Notes under the pieces: generated by a model
What the model saw: only the letters and a program-made list of their open reading frames with translations
What the model was told of the DNA's origin: nothing
The model's database searches: none
Assembly: GCA_039621445.1 (NCBI GenBank)
Contig: CP154954.1
Coordinates: 50,261,847 to 50,325,846 of the forward strand
Length of the DNA: 64,000 nt
Origin: Euglena gracilis
Taxonomy: Eukaryota > Euglenida > Euglenophyceae > Euglenales
Direction of reading: 5' to 3'
Part shown: positions 22,641 through 34,636 of the stretch, one piece after another
Position numbering within the stretch: the first letter of the stretch is position 1
Layout of the letters: each line of letters begins with the position of its first letter
Position numbers and translations under genes: made by a program

Positions 22641-23891
22641 CTGGTTCAGTTCCAGATTGGCCCTGGGTTTTGGGTGTGTGGACAATTTTGGGGGATTTAC
22701 CCAGGGGGGTTGAATTCCATTTTTGATTAATTGACATGTTGCTGGGGGGGCATTTTTTGACCACCATTTTAGACTTTTCTGAAGTCTCTGGTACAGGGGG
22801 GTATCTCCCCATTTTTCCTCCATGGAATTTATTTCCTGAATCAGATGATTGTTTAGGGGCTGGGTGGGGGGTGTTGGACATTTCACAGCCCCTATAGCCC
22901 CTAGGGCTTGAGCCCTTGGAAAAAGCAAATGTTCCTGGGGGGGTGTGCATGCACTCTCCTCTCTTCTCACTCTCTCTCTGGAGCATCTTGTTGTTGGAAT
23001 ACATACCATAGGGCTTACTGCCCCTGTTTGGCCTATCTGGTCTGCTTGATGTTGATGGGGTTGGTAGCCATACCATAGGGGGGCCTCTGAGGGTCCCCCC
23101 CTTTTTGATTGAATAAATGCTGGTGGGGAGTCTCCCCCTTCCTGTTGCCAGCTGGCCCCTGGGGGGCAATCTTCCTCCTGGGGCTGGGCAGGGGGCTGCC
23201 CATTTAAGTACAAAGCCCTTGCAGGGCTGACCATTAGCTTCTGGGGGGCCTGTGAAGGACCCCCCTTGTGGCTTTGTTGTAATTTCTGATCTTCTTGTTG
23301 AATTTTCTGGCCCCAGTGGCCTTGATGATAAAGGCCCCAATGGCCTGATTCGGTTCTGGGTCGCCATGCCCATTTGAAATCTGGAGGGGTTCTTGGGGCC
23401 CCACCCTTGACCCCTGAGGGGTGATGTGAATGAGAAAGGGTGGGGGGGGTGTGTTTGACCTTTTCTGCCCCTGCCATGTCCTGTGGGGCCCTGGTGCTGG
23501 TGGCCACCTTGGCCTTTGTTCCAGCGACTTTTGATGCTGTAGATGCCGTCATGGCTGGTTGTGCCGTCATGGCCTGTGCGGTTTTGGCTGCCATAGCCCC
23601 GCATGAATGTATTGTGTGTTTTGAACGGATGGCCTCCATGGCCCTGGTTCCAATGGCCGTAGAGGCCAGCTGGTTGTTGTCTCTGCCCCTTGCGGGGTCT
23701 TCTGACCACTGTCTGCCAGGGTCCGTGGCCATCACTTTGGGGGGTTTGGGTGTTGGAAATTTCTGTGGGGAAAATTTCTTTTGGGGAAGGGGCAGCCACG
23801 GTTCGCCACAGTCGACCCGCGTCGTCAGGTTGTCCAGCTGCTGCTGCTGCCGCTTGAAGTTCTCCAGCGCTGTGCTTCTTTGAAGTTGCAT
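22630..23891 (-). pseudogene. DIRS B Gag-like and pre-RT ORF
   Basis: Starts MQLQRSTALENFKRQQQQLD, a short coiled segment. Low-complexity Ala/Thr/Lys-rich (AKTAQAMTAQPAMTASTASK) and Gln/Pro/Gly-rich sequence follows, ending in the pre-RT block GDTPLYQRLQKSLKWWSK and ATCQLIKNGIQPPWVNPPKL. A second overlapping frame rich in Gly/His is also open here, so the true Gag frame is not certain. Confidence 0.5.
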
Positions 23892-24182
23892 TTCTCATTG
23901 AACTCTTTCGAAAAATTCAACAACTTTTGATTTGAGTTTCTGCACGAGCGTGACTTTCTGGATAATTTGAATTGATTGATTGTCTTCTTCTTTTCTCAAT
24001 TGCTGAGGTATTTGACGTTCCTTTCTTCTGGGTGTCGAAGGGCAAATTAGGAATCAGCCAACTCCGGCGAAAAAAGGCACTAAGCAGGGACTCCTAACCC
24101 AACGCAGCAAACAATCCAAACAACACCGCCGGCGAGCAAGGCATGGCCTCACAAGGGCAAAGTGCGGAGCCCGAGGTGTCCA

Positions 24183-26617
24183 ATTCTTCTGCATGGTTCG
24201 GGGGGGGGAGGTGCTCTTGTAATGGACGCCTGCTGCTCTTGGGTCCGGCTCTCGTAAATGGCCCACCCCACTGTTTTGGAGGGGTTCAATCAATCCCGTT
24301 ATCCATCCCGTTTTCCATCTTCGAATTTCTTTTTGACTGCCAACCACATCCAAAATAACAATAAAATTGCACAATTTTGGTGATCACACCGCCCCTGATA
24401 TTGTAAGCAACCGCCTGCTTTGTTTGGGTTTCCGAAATTGGACCCAAAGGTTGCCTATATGCCTATATTTGGGGATTTGCCCGCAATCCCCGACGTTGCT
24501 TCCTTCTGCTGTTCCAATGGGGAATCCCAGCACTGTACATCACTCCGCACACCACACCACATCCACGGAATGAGAAAGAAAACAGCTCTGTTTAGGGGGA
24601 TTACAAATTTTGTGATATATTCTAATTCTAATTTCTGATTCTAATTCATAAATTTGGTGGTCAATGTTCTTTACTTCTTTACAATGACAAATTCTTAATC
24701 TGGATCATTTTTATGGGAAAAATGAAAATATACATTTCAATACAAAAAATTCGGGTCCAAAAGCTTTGCGACGAATTCGAAGATTTTGTTGCTAATTCCT
24801 GTTTAAGGTGACAAATTCCTGCTGCCTGTCAAATTTATAAATTTCTTCTAAATCCGGAAAATTCTGGGAAACAACATGTGCAATTCTGTCTTGCACTGTG
24901 TAAAATTGAGATCAAAAATGACATCCCAAATATGTGCACAGTGATTCTGCTGCACGGCACGATCCGCCGTGTGGCAGAATCACTGTGCACACCAGTTGGG
25001 ATGCCATTTGTATCAACTTTACACAGTGCAAGACGGCATTACACAATATTTATTCATTAAATTCAGAAATTAGTAATAAAAACCAATCTACTCACTGTAC
25101 GGCACATACAATAGCAATTTTTAAACCCCCACCGGCTTAAAACTTCCAAGAACCCTGAGGCATTACACACCCGGATATAATCACACTCGCAACAAGGACC
25201 AGGCACGTTGGGGGTACATTACCCCCCCCCCTTGTCCTTGACACGCCAAAGTGCAGGGAAATTGCGGTTGACATGGGGGTGTGTCATGGGCACACCATGT
25301 CGTGTGCACTGCACCATAAAGCAAATTGTATTTTGGGCACAGGAAAAATGCTGCTGACACAAGGGGTGCGTCGTGGACCAGCCGTGTCAAGCACGGGGGA
25401 GGGGATGTAGGAAAGCACACAGATGTGGGTCCACCGCGCAAAGCTCGGGGACCAAGACATCCTGAATAAAAAGGTACGAAGGAAGGGATGAGGGGTTATC
25501 GCTGCCTGCCAAAATTGGCATGAAAGATGGCACAGTCAAAAATTGTCCCCTGTGTGGAGGCCGGGGGGGCGGCTCAGCATGCACCCTCAGAAGGAGCGAC
25601 ACTAAAACAAAACAAATAAACCAAACTTTCTATGTACACTTAGAGGATCGAGGTGTGCCAAAAACTATCAAATTCTGTGTTTTGGGGGGAAATCGATTCG
25701 AAATGCAATTGTTTGGCGAAAAAATTCAAAAAAGCAAAAAAATTTAAGAGAAATTTTCATAATAAAGGATATGGCCAAAAATGCGCCTTTTTCAAAATTG
25801 AAATCGTTCCCACATCATTGAAGTCATGCCCAAAAGTGCAAAGAGAACATTCTGAGGCATTATGGAAGCTCAAACGTTACATGCCATGCATTCCACACCC
25901 AAATTCATCATATCAAGCATCCACAATGTATGCTGGTGTGGAAGGGAGCAATGCCCGTGGGAGTACCATAGTACCATACCCCCGGGAAACTGTATCCAGA
26001 CAATTCAACGAGTACAGAGGTAGGAGACACCTAAAAAGGTACAGAGGTACAGGGTAAAGGTACAGGTACAGAGGGTAAAAAAAAACAGGATGGACTGGAG
26101 AGGGGGAATACGTTGACATTTTCGACACCAAGACAAAAAATCTGGAAAACAATATTTTCAAAATTTTGTAACCAGAAGCCCGAAAAAAATGTTCGGATTT
26201 TTTTAATGTGGAAATTGCCATCTTTAATTTTTTTTTAAATATTTTGTTAGGAGGCAGGTAGGCGGGAACAAGTGTAGGAGGACAGGTCAGTGGGTACAGA
26301 CGCGGGGAGGACAATTTCCTGGGGGGAAATAAAACCCATGAGGTGCCGACACACGGGGTGTACCTGCGCATCAGTGGATGCGTTAAAAATATTTGTATAA
26401 TAATTAATAATAATTGGAGAGCACCCCAAACACTCAACGACACACAAGGCGTACAGGGTGCTGCCCTTGTGTGTCGGCACCCCCCACGCAGGATTTTCCC
26501 TTCAAAAGATCCACCATTCACACTCACACCCATCAAATGGGAGGCAGAAAAGGTTAAGCGTGCTTTTCCTAATGTCACCTGAAATCTGTTCCCCACCTGA
26601 AATGGCAGCCCAACACT
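24183..26617. other. Intergenic, no supported gene
   Basis: A/T-rich unique DNA with a palindrome near 24935-25030: CACAGTGATTCTGCTGCACG is mirrored by CGTGTGGCAGAATCACTGTG, giving a stem of more than 20 bp, with arms CAAATATGTGCACAG and related sequence around it. No exon-like frame. Confidence 0.4.
24895..25045. repeat. Imperfect long palindrome
   Basis: The two arms run TTGCACTGTGTAAAATTGAG to GATTCTGCTGCACGGC and back through GCAGAATCACTG to TTTACACAGTGCAAGACG. It could be a short foldback transposon or a transcribed hairpin. Non-coding. Confidence 0.6.
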
Positions 26618-27170
26618 TTGATAAGCTCCCAGATGGGGTATCTGCACACCGAAGGGACCACTCTCCACCAGAACGCCGAATTCCGGCAGAGTATCACGTC
26701 TATGAGCCCAGATGGATCCCGCTGGCCCGACGCGCAGAGAGGCCTTGGGAGGCGCTCCACGCTGGGGAACGCATCCCGGCGGCAGCCCACGCAAGCCTGC
26801 TTGGCGCAGGGCTGCGGGGCGTGCGGCGCGCGTTTGGTGCGTGGTCCGGGGTCGGCGGGGGCCAGTGGCGAGGGCGACGCTTGCCTGCCTCCGGGTCGCC
26901 CCCCGAGCACGGAGCACAGGTCGGGAAACCGGGGCGGTCCACTTCATACTCACAAAACCGTGGCGCTGCGGAAACCCTTACCCCCAACCCTAACCCAAAC
27001 CCTGACTGGAACCGTCACCGTAACCGTAACCCTAATCCCACCATCCAGACGTGGCACTTCCTCCACCCAGCCCGGCTCTGCGTTGAGCCCGTTGGACTTG
27101 AACACGCCCGCCTGCCGTGCCCTGGAGGGGCGCTCACCCAGAAGCGACGACGGGAGCTGTCCCAGGGGGC
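26618..27170 (+). CDS. Ser/Pro/Gly-rich exons, unknown function
   Basis: Two GC-rich blocks share one frame. The first (26618-26919) reads MGYLHTEGTTLHQNAEFRQS, ITSMSPDGSRWPDAQRGLGR and CLAQGCGACGARLVRGPGSA, ending at CACAG/GTCGGG. The second (27049-about 27170) follows CCATCCAG and reads SSTQPGSALSPLDLNTPACR. The 129 bp between them is a multiple of three without a stop, so both splicing and retention keep the frame. I do not recognise the protein; it looks like a disordered linker. It could belong to the plus-strand kinesin-like gene upstream or to another gene. Confidence 0.4.
26950..27048 (+). repeat. Degenerate CCCTAA-like repeats in a putative intron
   Basis: Holds ACCCCCAACCCTAACCCAAA, then CCGTAACCGTAACCCTAATC. 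It resembles TTAGGG telomere repeats but is degenerate and internal, so it is interstitial sequence rather than a chromosome end. Confidence 0.6.
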
Positions 27171-27573
27171 GGTTGTTGGGACCGGGGAAAAAAAAGTTGG
27201 TGGACCTTGGGGAGTCAGCTTTTCTCTAATCCATACATCGGCAGTTTCAACCAGCCGGAAGGTCGAATTTCGGGACCGCCCCGGGAAAAAGAAATAATTG
27301 AGGGGAAAAAAACTTGGACACCTCATTTGAATCCTTGAAATGCTGTACAAAAGAGCACTTGTTCCAATCCCAACTGTATCACTCTTATGACCAAGAACTT
27401 TAGCTTTGCAGTGGTTGAAAATGTCTCCATTCAACCCCCTTTTCCGGAGTGAGTTTCGGGTGTTCACGCAGTTTGTCACTTAGTTGCCCATCTGGCTGGG
27501 GTTGTATGTTCTTTGATTTACGAAAGGGTGGCAAAGTTCCGGACAACTCCGAACCTGTCATTTCGGTCCATGC

Positions 27574-28025
27574 CAGGCATTTGCTTAAGGACCCCGGGGG
27601 GGGGGGGTACTGGCTAGCCAATCGGCTAGACACTGGAAAAAATGGACTAGCTAGCCCCCCCTCCCCCCCGGGGGGGGGGGAGTCTGGGGGTCCCCCCGAC
27701 TGGAAAAAAAATTTCCTCCGGCGCTGTGCGCCGAGGTGGAAATGAGGTTTTTAATAGGTTTTTTGGCTGATTTTGGTCCAAAAATTCCAAAAAATGGCCA
27801 AAAACAAGCATTTTTGGCCATTTTTGGGGGTCCGAAAAAAATTTCCGGCACTTTGCGCCGGTCACTGGAAAAAAAATTTCCACTAGCTAGCCCTGCTAGC
27901 AGACCTCCCCCCCCCCCCCGGGGGGGGTCTCTTAGAAATCCCACTAGCCAAAATTGGACTAGCTGCAGTCCCGCCCCCCCCCCCCCCCGCCCGGGTTGTA
28001 CTGTAATCCCTTAAGCAAACGCCTG
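27574..28025. mobile_element. hAT-like element, CAGGCATTTGCTTAAGG family, copy 1
   Basis: Inverted ends CAGGCATTTGCTTAAGG and CCTTAAGCAAACGCCTG are flanked by GTCCATGC (27566-27573) and GTCCAGGC (28026-28033), a 7/8 match. The interior carries CTAGCTAGCC repeats, C(n)G(n) palindromes and two hairpins (GGCGCTGTGCGCC-like and GGCACTTTGCGCC-like). A close copy is at 56468-56865, and a degenerate one starts at 40356. Confidence 0.85.
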
Positions 28026-28648
28026 GTCCAGGCAATTGCTAAAAGGTTCCCAGTACCCCCCCCCCCCCCCCCCCCCCCGGGGGCTGGATTTCATCTTGGC
28101 CACCAAAAAAACACACATTAAGAACCTCATTCCGGAAAAAAAAATTTTTCCAGTCAGGGGGACCAGCTAATTCATTCTTTCCAGTGTTCAGCAAAATGGC
28201 CAGCCAGTGGACCCCCTTGATTCCTCAAGCAATGGCCTGTTTCGGTCACAAAAGGGCATTCTGGCATCAATCATCACTGGGGGTATACTTGCGAACTTGC
28301 CGAACAGCTCCCAGGTGGCAGAATTTGCAAGGCCACAACGTCCTCAATTTGACAGGCTGCATTTTCAGAATTGTCCAATGCTGTTTGGATTGGAACCAAT
28401 AATTATGGGCTGTTTTGTCCGTGACCTTTGAGGCACGCATTTTCATCCAAGAACTGCCCCCGAAAACAGCCCCAAACAGGCCATGAATTCAGAAACGTCT
28501 TAGACTGTGCGATTGTGTAAGGTGAATACAAAGCTAAGTGCAAAATAAACCGCCTTTGTTTTAACCAACCCAGCGTTTGTGCCCCCATTTCTCGATTAAC
28601 CTCCTTCCGAGGTGGAAGGTGAGTCTTGTTCTGTTCCCCTTCCCCGCA

Positions 28649-29926
28649 GTGGCAAACGGTAGACTGGGGGGGGGGGTCCTGGGTGGTCGGCCGACTAGTC
28701 GGCCGACCACCCAATTGGTCGGCCGACTAGGCCTGGTCGGCAGCTAGTCGGCGAGACAGGGGGGGGGGGGGCCTGGGTGGTCGGCCGACTAGTCGGCCGA
28801 CCACCCACTCTAATGTAGTTACGGGCCAGTTTCGCCGACTTTTAAGCCCCCCCCCTGAGAAAAAATTTTGTCCAAATCACCCCAAAACCAGTCAAAACCC
28901 ACCCAAATGGCTCCAGAACCCCCCAATCAGGGGTGAATATGCAAAAAAATTGGGGGAAAATGTCCATTTTGGGCCACTTTTGGCAAAAGAACACCTCTAT
29001 CCGTTGTATATTAGTCAATATAAGACAAATTTTGCACAAAAGGACTTAGCCCTCCAAGTATATTGCCAACATAGAAGGGATTTTGTTATTTGAGGGGGGG
29101 TGCGGGGGGGGGGGGCCCCCCCCGCCGCCTATGCCAAAGTGAGCCACAAAAACGACTTAACCCCGGAGTATGTTGCCAACATAGAAGGGATTTTGTTATT
29201 TGAGGGGGGGGGGTGCGGGGGGGGGCGGAGCCCCCCCCGCCTATGCCAAAGTGAGCCACAAAAACGACTTAGCCCCGGAGTATGTTGCCAACATAGAAGA
29301 GAATTTGTTATTTGAGGGGGGGGGGGGGGGGGGGGGCGGAGCCCCCCCCCCCCCCCCGCCTATGCCAAAGTGAGCCACAAAAACGACTTAGCCCCCGAGT
29401 ATGTTGCCAACATAGAAGGGATTTTGTTATCTGGGCTCGGGTGAGGGTGGAGGGGGGAGTTTTCAGCCTGTCCTGATGCAGAATGCTTGCATTTCTAAAG
29501 GATTTTCATGTAATCCCTGTTTCGTCATTGGTTTTTTACCCCTCCGGACCCCATCAAGGGCCCACCGACCCCCCACCGACCAAAAATTTCCATCTGAGGG
29601 TGTTCCTGTTGGTGTAAGGCACTTATTTGGCCCCATCCGGACCATTTCCGGGTGGTTTGGACCCGCCACAGACCATTTTTATGCCCACCAACTAGCCACC
29701 GACTAGTTTGCATACAATTTTCTTCATAAAAAGTCGGCGAGACTGGCCCGTAACTACATTAGAGTGGGTGGTCGGCCGACTAGTCCGCCGACCACCCAGG
29801 ACCCCCCCCCCCCCCGTCTCGCCGACTAGCTGCCGACCAGGCCTAGTCGGCCGACCAATTGGGTGGTCGGCCGACTAGTCGGCCGACCACCCAGGACCCC
29901 CCCCCCCAGTCTACCGCCTAGGACAC
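28649..29926. mobile_element. Mutator-like non-autonomous element
   Basis: Long inverted ends of about 190 bp (28649-28845 and 29733-29926) are built from GGTCGGCCGACTAGTCGGCC palindromes. They are flanked by a perfect 9 bp duplication TTCCCCGCA (28640-28648 and 29927-29935). Long inverted repeats with a 9 bp duplication fit the Mutator group; an inference, since no transposase is encoded. The 890 bp interior is mostly a tandem array. Confidence 0.8.
29041..29430. repeat. Four tandem units of about 115 bp inside the Mutator-like element
   Basis: Each unit carries GACTTAGCCC.GGAGTATGT, TGCCAACATAGAAGGGATTT and TGTTATTTGAGGGGG, then a G-run/C-run pair and CTATGCCAAAGTGAGCCACA. Units differ mainly in homopolymer length. 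Confidence 0.85.
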
Positions 29927-29935
29927 TTCCCCGCA

Positions 29936-32900
29936 CCAGTGTCACAATGCCAAGGTGCTTTCAAGGGTAGAAATGGCATAGAAATGCTTTCCAGATTTAC
30001 ACGGCGCTGATTTTTGTTCGAAAAAAATACAAAATGGACAAAAATGGGCATTTTTGGCAAGCTTTGGGGTCGAAAATTTATCGGCGCTTTGCAACGGACA
30101 GCAGACCCCCTGGGGGTCAACCAGGATTTCCACGTCATCAAATGTTAAACAACCATTCAAAGCCGCTGGCAGTGCTCAATGGGAATTCCTGGGTGGGAGA
30201 GTTGACCCCCTACCCCTTCGCCATTTCCGCGGGTGCTGTCTTTAGACCAAACAATTTCCTTAAGGGGTTGTGAAGGCTCCTTTTTTGTCAAGCTGAGAGA
30301 CTTCTGAGAGACTTCGAAATCACATTGATGTCCAATGGTTGATGGGAAGTTGTGTAACAAGGTTGCAAATACATTTCAGGGGAACATGGCAGATGACACG
30401 AAATGTTTCCATGTCTGAAAAGCAGTAAAAATCATGTCTGGGAAAATTCCCAGTGAGAGTCGACTGTACCACCCGCACACTCGCTCCACAAAAGCCAAAA
30501 GTTACTTGCAAACGTGCACAAACAAATGTAAATTTCAATTACTTGTGCAATTGAGTTCATAAATAAATCCATCCCTCCTCTGAAAAACGCAAATGCAAAG
30601 GATCCTTCGTCTCCCACCACCATGTCCCAGAGCCCTTCCCCGCTGGCCAGCTGCGAGCCCTGGAGCGGGTGCCCTCACCACTCAGTCACGCTGACACTCC
30701 CAAGACACCAGTGACTCTTTCCCCACCTGTGGGGCCTCTCCCAAAACCGCTGTGCCACAGATTTTATTCACTGGTCCACATCTCCTGTTCTGAGAGTCCA
30801 GACAGGGGGGAGGCAAAAAAGAGGCTTTTGCAGAAATCTCTTTCACGAGGTTTTCACGGGTTTGAAAAACAAAAAAAACGGGGGGGGGGCAGTTTTTCAC
30901 AAGGTTTGGGCACGCTCCGAGGCTGGTTGCACCAAGGATAAAAAGTGGTCCCAGAAGCTGCCAATCAGCCCCTTTTTCCGAGTTTGTTTTCACGTGCTTT
31001 TTCGCGACATTCGGGCTGCAAAACATCGTCTCTGTCGATCGCCGAAAACGTACCACCAGCTGGGAAAAAAACAACAGAAAAAGAGGGTTTTGGGCATCTC
31101 ACTGGGGCAGCACTCCCAACCGGCAGCACCCCGGCTGAAAACAGAAAAAAAGGGGGGGGCGAATCTCACTATGTGCAACGAGAAGTGAAGCACAAAAAAG
31201 TCTCCACATTTGCGTTTATGTGCGGAGCATACCACCTAACAAAAGGCGGTTTCATACAACTACGTCGAGAGGAGCCATACAATCTTTTTTTGAATTTGAA
31301 GTGGACCACCAGGAGAGTGGGTCCGCAGGGGTCCACGCCACTCCTTGCGGCGGCGAGAACAGTTACCCTGCCTCGCAGGGGGGGGGGGAGAGCTCCGGCG
31401 GCACAGACCCTTAGACGAAGAGACGGCGGCGGCGGCGGCGGCGGCGGTGGCCGGGGGGAAAGGAAGGGCAGCCCTCTGATCCAACGGAACAGAGGGAGGG
31501 CCGGCGCCGGGGTCGATTCGCCGGGGTCCTGGGGCTTCGAAGGGGGGGGGGGCGTGAGAGGGCAAAACAAACAACCAGACCCACACCCAGACCCCTCTGG
31601 GGAAAGCCATGGCATGACCAGGGGGTGTGGTTGCGGGGGGGGGGCAGGAATGCCTAATGTGGGATGCATGCTGCGCCTTGCTCGCAGCATGGTGGGCTCG
31701 GGGGGAGAGGAGGGACCTCCGTCCAGCCATTCTCCCATTGAGGGGGTATCCTTGCAAACGCCGACTTTTTTTGCCCAGAAGGAAAGAAAACTCAAGGAAA
31801 CATTATGGGGCGAACCACAATATATTCATATGTTCAATTATTATATACACACACATGTGTATATATGTATACATATAATATTGTTTTTAAAAAAGGCGTT
31901 CAAATGTGCCAAAAATCTGTCCATTCCCAATGGTCAGACGTTCTCGTCCGGGGGGGGGGGTCACCAGGGGCAAGACCCAGCAGAATAGTCAAACACCAAG
32001 GCATGGCTTCTGGAGAGCAGAGGAGAGAAAGACAATCAATTCAGGCTTCACTGTTTTAATGAACGCTCATAGGGTGTGTCTTCTACTATGGGAGGCCTGT
32101 CAATGGCAGCCCTCCACCCGCCCCAACCCTGACCCTGGGCACAATCTAGACAGATGCCCTTGAAGCACATCCCACCCCAGAACTGGAACCCCACCTGAAG
32201 GGGGGAAAATGCCTTCCAAAAGCACTCGCGGGGGAAGGGGACATTCTTCAGAAAGAAGCCTGATCAACAACACATGCACACGGGCCTAACAGTCGACACA
32301 ACGCACCTGTCGTTCCGCCGGTTTTCGCGGCCAAACAAACACCACAAAATACGACTGAAACTAGAACATCTACTTAATTCAGATATTCAAAGCAACACTA
32401 TTATCAGGAATTGACTTCAGAATTAACAAAAGAATGTTGTTGAGCGCAGGGAATTCCTTAAGGACCTCCTGGGGGTCCAGCAGGCTGGCTGGAAAAAGGT
32501 GCTCGGTGGAAAAAAGGTGTTGGCTGGACCCCCCCCCCCCCCGCAGGGGGTGGGGTCTAGGGGTGGGTCCTACCCAGCTGCCGGCTGGGCTGCAAAAGCC
32601 TTATCTGACTCTCAACCAGGGAATTTCTGAAGCCGGACCCCCCCCCCCGGTGGGGTCCAGCCAGCGCCTCCTAGCCAGGCTGTGGACCCCCCTGGAGGTC
32701 GAGCAGTAAAACGAGACAGCTGCCCTCTACTTGGCCCCCACCGGGGGGGGGGCCAAGTAAAGGTTCCGGGGGGAGGGGAGTCATACGGGGGTACCCGTTC
32801 CCACTTGCCAGAAAGTCGGGGCTATTTTTGGGGATGGGGTTTGGGGTATGATGGGACTTCGTTACCGCCCCCAAAAAGAAGAAAGTAGGCCGCATTTCGA

Positions 32901-34192
32901 CCATTTTTGTTTCGCCGATCCTAATTTTGGCCTTTTTCGGCCAGTTTTGTGTCTGTATGACCAGTTTGGATCATTTTAGGGCATCCTTGGGGTCTTTGGA
33001 GGTTTCTGGGTCAGCCACTGCGGTGGGTGTGTGTGTCCACCATTATCCCCCCAACTGATTCCCTATTTATAATCTCAAAATTTGGATAACGATCCGTTGT
33101 TATATTGAGGGGGATTACTGGCACGGATATCACACTGTGCTTGTCCTGCCAGCCCAATCCAGTCCAACATGGCTGTTGTACTCAAATTTAGAACGTGTTG
33201 GGGATTTGCTTGGCTCACGGTTTGTATGTACATGCCCACATGCACATGCATGTGTGCGTGTAGCGCACACATGGCTGGCAGCGCAGGAGGCAGGTCACGT
33301 GAAGACCTGGCAAGTCTTTGGAGGAGGCTCCTTTCTTGACCCATATTGGTGATGGCGGGCTGGACCAGTCTGGCTGGACCATAGCAGAAGGTGGACTCAA
33401 AACAATAATTGCTTTTTTGTTGATGGGGGGCTCTGGTGAAGCTTCATACCAAGATCCTGAAGCGCAAAAAATCTGCCACAAAATGCGAATTTTTTTTTCA
33501 GCAACCCCTTTGAAAATTGACAGGTTTCCATTTTCCCATTTCCCCAATATGAGTCTCCCTGGTTCACTGGAGTTCCGATAAATGGCACCAATTTTTTTAT
33601 GTGTGTTAGCTAATTATTCTGAAATTTTGGGTGAAAAAATGGGCATTTTAGGAATCAGTAAGAAAAATTCAAAATCATGTTTTGAATTTTTGTTCCAAAT
33701 GGCCCGCAGAATCACATAAATCCAACTCGCTACATGAAAATCACGCTATCTTGAAATGAGTCCCACCATGGGAGAAAAATTGCGGGAAAACCCTGGAAAT
33801 ATTTCACAAAAGTTAAAAAAAAATGCAGAAATTTGAGGAAATTGTGGAAAGCCGCAGAAATTGTGGAAAAAAATGCAGATTTCAATACCCAGAGGAAGTC
33901 CAAAAATGTGATACCCCCCCCCAAATAAGGCCCCAGGTCTCCTTTTTGGGTCCATTGCCTAAAATCTCAAGGAGGGGTCTTATTTGGGGGGGGGGTATTT
34001 TTTTGGGGATTTTTTCTGTTTAAAAAATGCCAATTTCGATCCCTGCATTTTCAGCTTTAGCGGGGGAGTCTATCTTTTGGACTTCCCCCCAAAATCCCAA
34101 GGGGGGCTTATTTTTGGGGGGTCTAATTTTTGGGGGCTTTTGCTGAAAATTGACAGGGGAGGGTCTCGTTTTTTTGGGGGGACGGGGGTAAC
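29936..34192. other. Intergenic, no supported gene
   Basis: Mostly unique sequence. It contains a diverged hAT-like fragment (about 29940-30130, with GGCGCTTTGCAACGG), a GC-rich block at 31330-31560 with a short (GGC)9 tract, a TATATACACACACATGTGTAT stretch at 31840-31870, an unpaired CAGGGAATTCCTTAAGG terminus at 32448, and CCCCAAATAAGG/TCTTATTTGGGG inverted pairs at 33910-34000. No exon passes my threshold. Confidence 0.4.
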
Positions 34193-34200
34193 AATACCAT

Positions 34201-34636
34201 CATACGTCTCTTTAAGGACCCCAGGGGGGGTTGCTGGGCTAGGGCTAGAAATTTGGGCTGGCTAGAAATTTGGGCTGGCTACCCCGCCCCCCCCCCCCAG
34301 GGGTGGCTGGTTCCCGACAAAAGTGAAATGCGCCTCCGGCCGACAAAACGCAAGCAACAAGCTGGACACAAAGCATGGGAGAGGTGTTCGTGTTATCATT
34401 GTTCATCATGGGGGTCAGAATCAGAATGCACCATGTTGTGAGGTGTGCGGGAAAAGCGGAAGAGCCTGCGAGAGGATGGCAGTGCTAGAGCGAAAAAAAA
34501 TGGGCTGGCTGGCTGGGCTAGGACCCCCCCCCCCCCCCCCCGGGGTGCTGCTGCGGCTGTGCTGGCCCAAATCAGGGCTGGCTGCAGCCGCCTCCCCCCC
34601 CCCCCGGGGGTTCGCAAAACCATAAAGAGATGGATG
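34201..34636. mobile_element. hAT-like element, perfect 8 bp duplication
   Basis: Ends CATACGTCTCTTTAAGG and CCATAAAGAGATGGATG are inverted with 13/17 matches. AATACCAT lies directly outside both ends (34193-34200 and 34637-34644). The interior has GGCTGGCTGGGCTAGG repeats and C(n)G(n) runs. A related left end occurs at 61195. Confidence 0.85.

Larger units (their letters stand above)
19625..24182 (-). mobile_element. DIRS-like retrotransposon B
   Basis: About 4.6 kb on the minus strand with the same domain order as element A and the same end structure. A terminal inverted repeat pair (19690-19783 with 24054-24150) is combined with internal complementary segments (19625-19695 with 19916-19985, and 19986-20023 with 24145-24182). 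It is related to A but distinct: motifs align while the repeats differ, so these are two subfamilies rather than a recent duplication. Its tracts lean to TTTTGG/CCAAAA. Frameshifts occur in the Gag/RT part; the recombinase frame is open. Confidence 0.85.
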
